Shown here piece by piece: positions 62,979-64,000 of a stretch of 64,000 bases of DNA (positions within the stretch are counted from its first letter, which is position 1; the number at the start of each line of letters is the position of its first letter). Under the pieces are notes generated by a model, which was not told where the DNA came from, did no database searches, and saw nothing but the letters and a program-made list of their open reading frames with translations. Location of the stretch: the NCBI GenBank assembly GCA_951813515.1, contig OX638346.1:558001-622000 (forward strand), in the 5' to 3' direction. Source of the DNA: an uncultured Pseudomonadales bacterium. Its GTDB lineage: Bacteria > Pseudomonadota > Gammaproteobacteria > Pseudomonadales > Azotimanducaceae. Position numbers and translations under genes: made by a program.

Positions 62979-64000
62979 TCAACTCAAAGCGGTCAAACTC
63001 CGATTCTGAAGCGATGCCTCAAGTTGCCGGTACAAGGATCTTGCGTGGTGTTCGGCAAACTTCGGCGGGAAGGCGTTCCCGATCATCTGGGCAACGGGAT
63101 ATCTCCCCCGGGCTAGGTCGAAAAGGTACCCCTTGGGAAAACCTTGCAACACGGCGGCTTCGCGCAACGTGATCGCTCGGTCCTCTTCCGGGTGAACAAA
63201 CCGCCCTTTCGAAGGATTGATGCACCCACCGGTAATGGTTGGCGCCGGTCTGCGCCAAGCCATGCGTCCGTAAATGTCCTTGAACCCGTCGAACTTCCGG
63301 TGACATTCGAGTTGATCTTCCTCGGGAAGATCGGTACGGCTGCCGCCGTCTTTGGGAATGCGTCGAATCAGCGACAACACATGATCTCCCCGGCGAACCG
63401 GATAGTTGTGGATCGGGTCTTCCGAGTTTTCCGGCTCAAGCAGGACCCGTAAGGCTTCCGCCACCGTTCTTTCCCTGCGTGTCGGCATTGCGAAAACCGG
63501 GCGATCAACGCGCGAAGCTAGCAGGATCATGCGCCGGCGGCGTTGGGCAACTCCGAAGCGAGCGGCGTCGAATACCTTTGCATCGCACTTGTATCCGAGA
63601 GTGCGCAGGCGTCTTCGCAACCTTCTGAGGCGATCATCGTTCATCAGGCCGGGAACGTTCTCCATCATAAGCGTCTTAGGCAGGAGGACTCGCGCAAACC
63701 GAGCGAACTCGAACACGAGATCATTCATGGGCTCGTCGATTTCGTATGCGCCGTTGAAGGTCCGCAAGGTCGAAAATCCTTGGCACGGCGGACACCCCGC
63801 CAATAGGTCCAAGTCGCCAGCCTTGAGATTGAGTTGTTGCATGATCGCGACTGGTTCGACCGATTGGATGTCGTTTTCGATCAGAAGTGTGCGCCGGTGG
63901 TTCTTTCGGTAGGTGTTGACGGAAAGCGGGTCGTTGTCGACGGCGGCCAGAACTTTGAATCCTGCCTTGCGCAAGCCAAGCGACAGGCCCCCGCAGCCGC
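62979..64000 (-). CDS. C5 cytosine-specific DNA methyltransferase, 5' end outside window
   Basis: At least 340 residues of a Dcm-type methyltransferase; the frame stays open to the window edge, where GCGGLSLGLRKAGFKVLAAV is the end of motif I. Other motifs: DNDPLSVNTYRKNH (II), AGCPPCQGFS (IV, with catalytic Cys), MMENVPGL (VI), QRRRRMILLASR (VIII), the RPAPTITGG region and QMIGNAFPPKFAEHHARSL (X). It would methylate cytosine at C5 within a specific sequence. It lies 1.15 kb upstream of the HNH nuclease gene on the same strand, fitting a restriction-modification locus. Confidence 0.93.
   Translation of the reverse strand, partial: GCGGLSLGLRKAGFKVLAAVDNDPLSVNTYRKNHRRTLLIENDIQSVEPVAIMQQLNLKAGDLDLLAGCPPCQGFSTLRTFNGAYEIDEPMNDLVFEFARFARVLLPKTLMMENVPGLMNDDRLRRLRRRLRTLGYKCDAKVFDAARFGVAQRRRRMILLASRVDRPVFAMPTRRERTVAEALRVLLEPENSEDPIHNYPVRRGDHVLSLIRRIPKDGGSRTDLPEEDQLECHRKFDGFKDIYGRMAWRRPAPTITGGCINPSKGRFVHPEEDRAITLREAAVLQGFPKGYLFDLARGRYPVAQMIGNAFPPKFAEHHARSLYRQLEASLQNRSLTALS

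Larger units (their letters stand above)
49678..64000. mobile_element. Putative integrated genomic island (left end; continues past window)
   Basis: From the tRNA-Ser-like end sequence rightwards the genes are an integrase, unrecognised proteins, a HEPN-like protein, a RIT element, integrase-domain genes and a restriction-modification-like pair. No housekeeping gene occurs in this part. The right end and the intact tRNA would lie outside the window. No phage structural or conjugation genes are seen, so the transfer mode is unknown. Confidence 0.5.

Noticed and set aside
49678..64000. Prophage or conjugative element
   Set aside because: Integrases are present but no capsid, portal, terminase, tail, relaxase or type IV secretion genes were seen.

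Overview
The window is GC-rich, densely coding DNA, most likely from a gammaproteobacterium. The main evidence is the chromosomal block phoH-ybeY-lnt-leuS-lptE-holA (20097-27129), whose order is typical of gamma/betaproteobacteria, together with LPS-assembly and lipoprotein genes and TonB receptors. The many PhyH/TauD dioxygenases, sulfatases, SnoaL-like proteins and sulfonate-type genes resemble marine or host-associated lineages; that ecological reading is inference. No rRNA, tRNA or CRISPR array was seen.

Region by region. (1) 1-4217: a HipB-like regulator cut by the left edge with its AT-rich operator region, then a minus-strand catabolic operon: four-carbon acid-sugar kinase, class II aldolase/decarboxylase and two paralogous cyclase-family hydrolases, coupled by ATGA overlaps. 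(2) 4313-15393: a PhyH dioxygenase fused to HEAT-like repeats, a cysteine-type sulfatase, a DUF427 protein, an ankyrin lipoprotein, then a plus-strand run of TauD dioxygenase, a very large ABC-2 permease/M1-like/golvesin-like fusion, an epoxide-hydrolase-like enzyme and an enolase-superfamily enzyme. (3) 15509-19797: a Pif1-like helicase with a WYL-like tail, a Phd/PIN toxin-antitoxin pair with a perfect operator palindrome, and an unusual 544-residue BpsA (DUF43)-like protein. (4) 20097-28708: core genes, where LeuS belongs to a type unlike the usual gammaproteobacterial enzyme. (5) 28784-41402: a catabolic region with a sulfopropanediol-dehydrogenase-like HpsN homologue, two SnoaL-type proteins, a bicupin, a frameshifted Na+/solute symporter, a TPR-sulfotransferase and a TonB receptor. 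Three promoters here share an 18-bp motif, suggesting one regulon.

(6) 41446-49629: decayed sulfatase and antitoxin remnants, then a zinc-homeostasis locus: DUF3299 protein, FtsX-type permease and ATPase, ZrgA-like (DUF2796) protein, ZnuD-like His-rich TonB receptor, a small Cys/His protein, a divergent promoter overlapped by a Zur-box-like palindrome, a MerC-like protein and a Fur-family (Zur) regulator. (7) 49678-64000: an accessory island. It begins with an 11-bp match to the 3' end of tRNA-Ser next to a P4-type integrase. It carries two unrecognised proteins, a HEPN-like protein, a complete recombinase-in-trio (RIT) element with 34-bp imperfect terminal inverted repeats that appears to split a Cys-rich zinc-finger gene, two integrase-domain genes (one truncated), and an HNH endonuclease next to a C5 cytosine methyltransferase that runs off the right edge.
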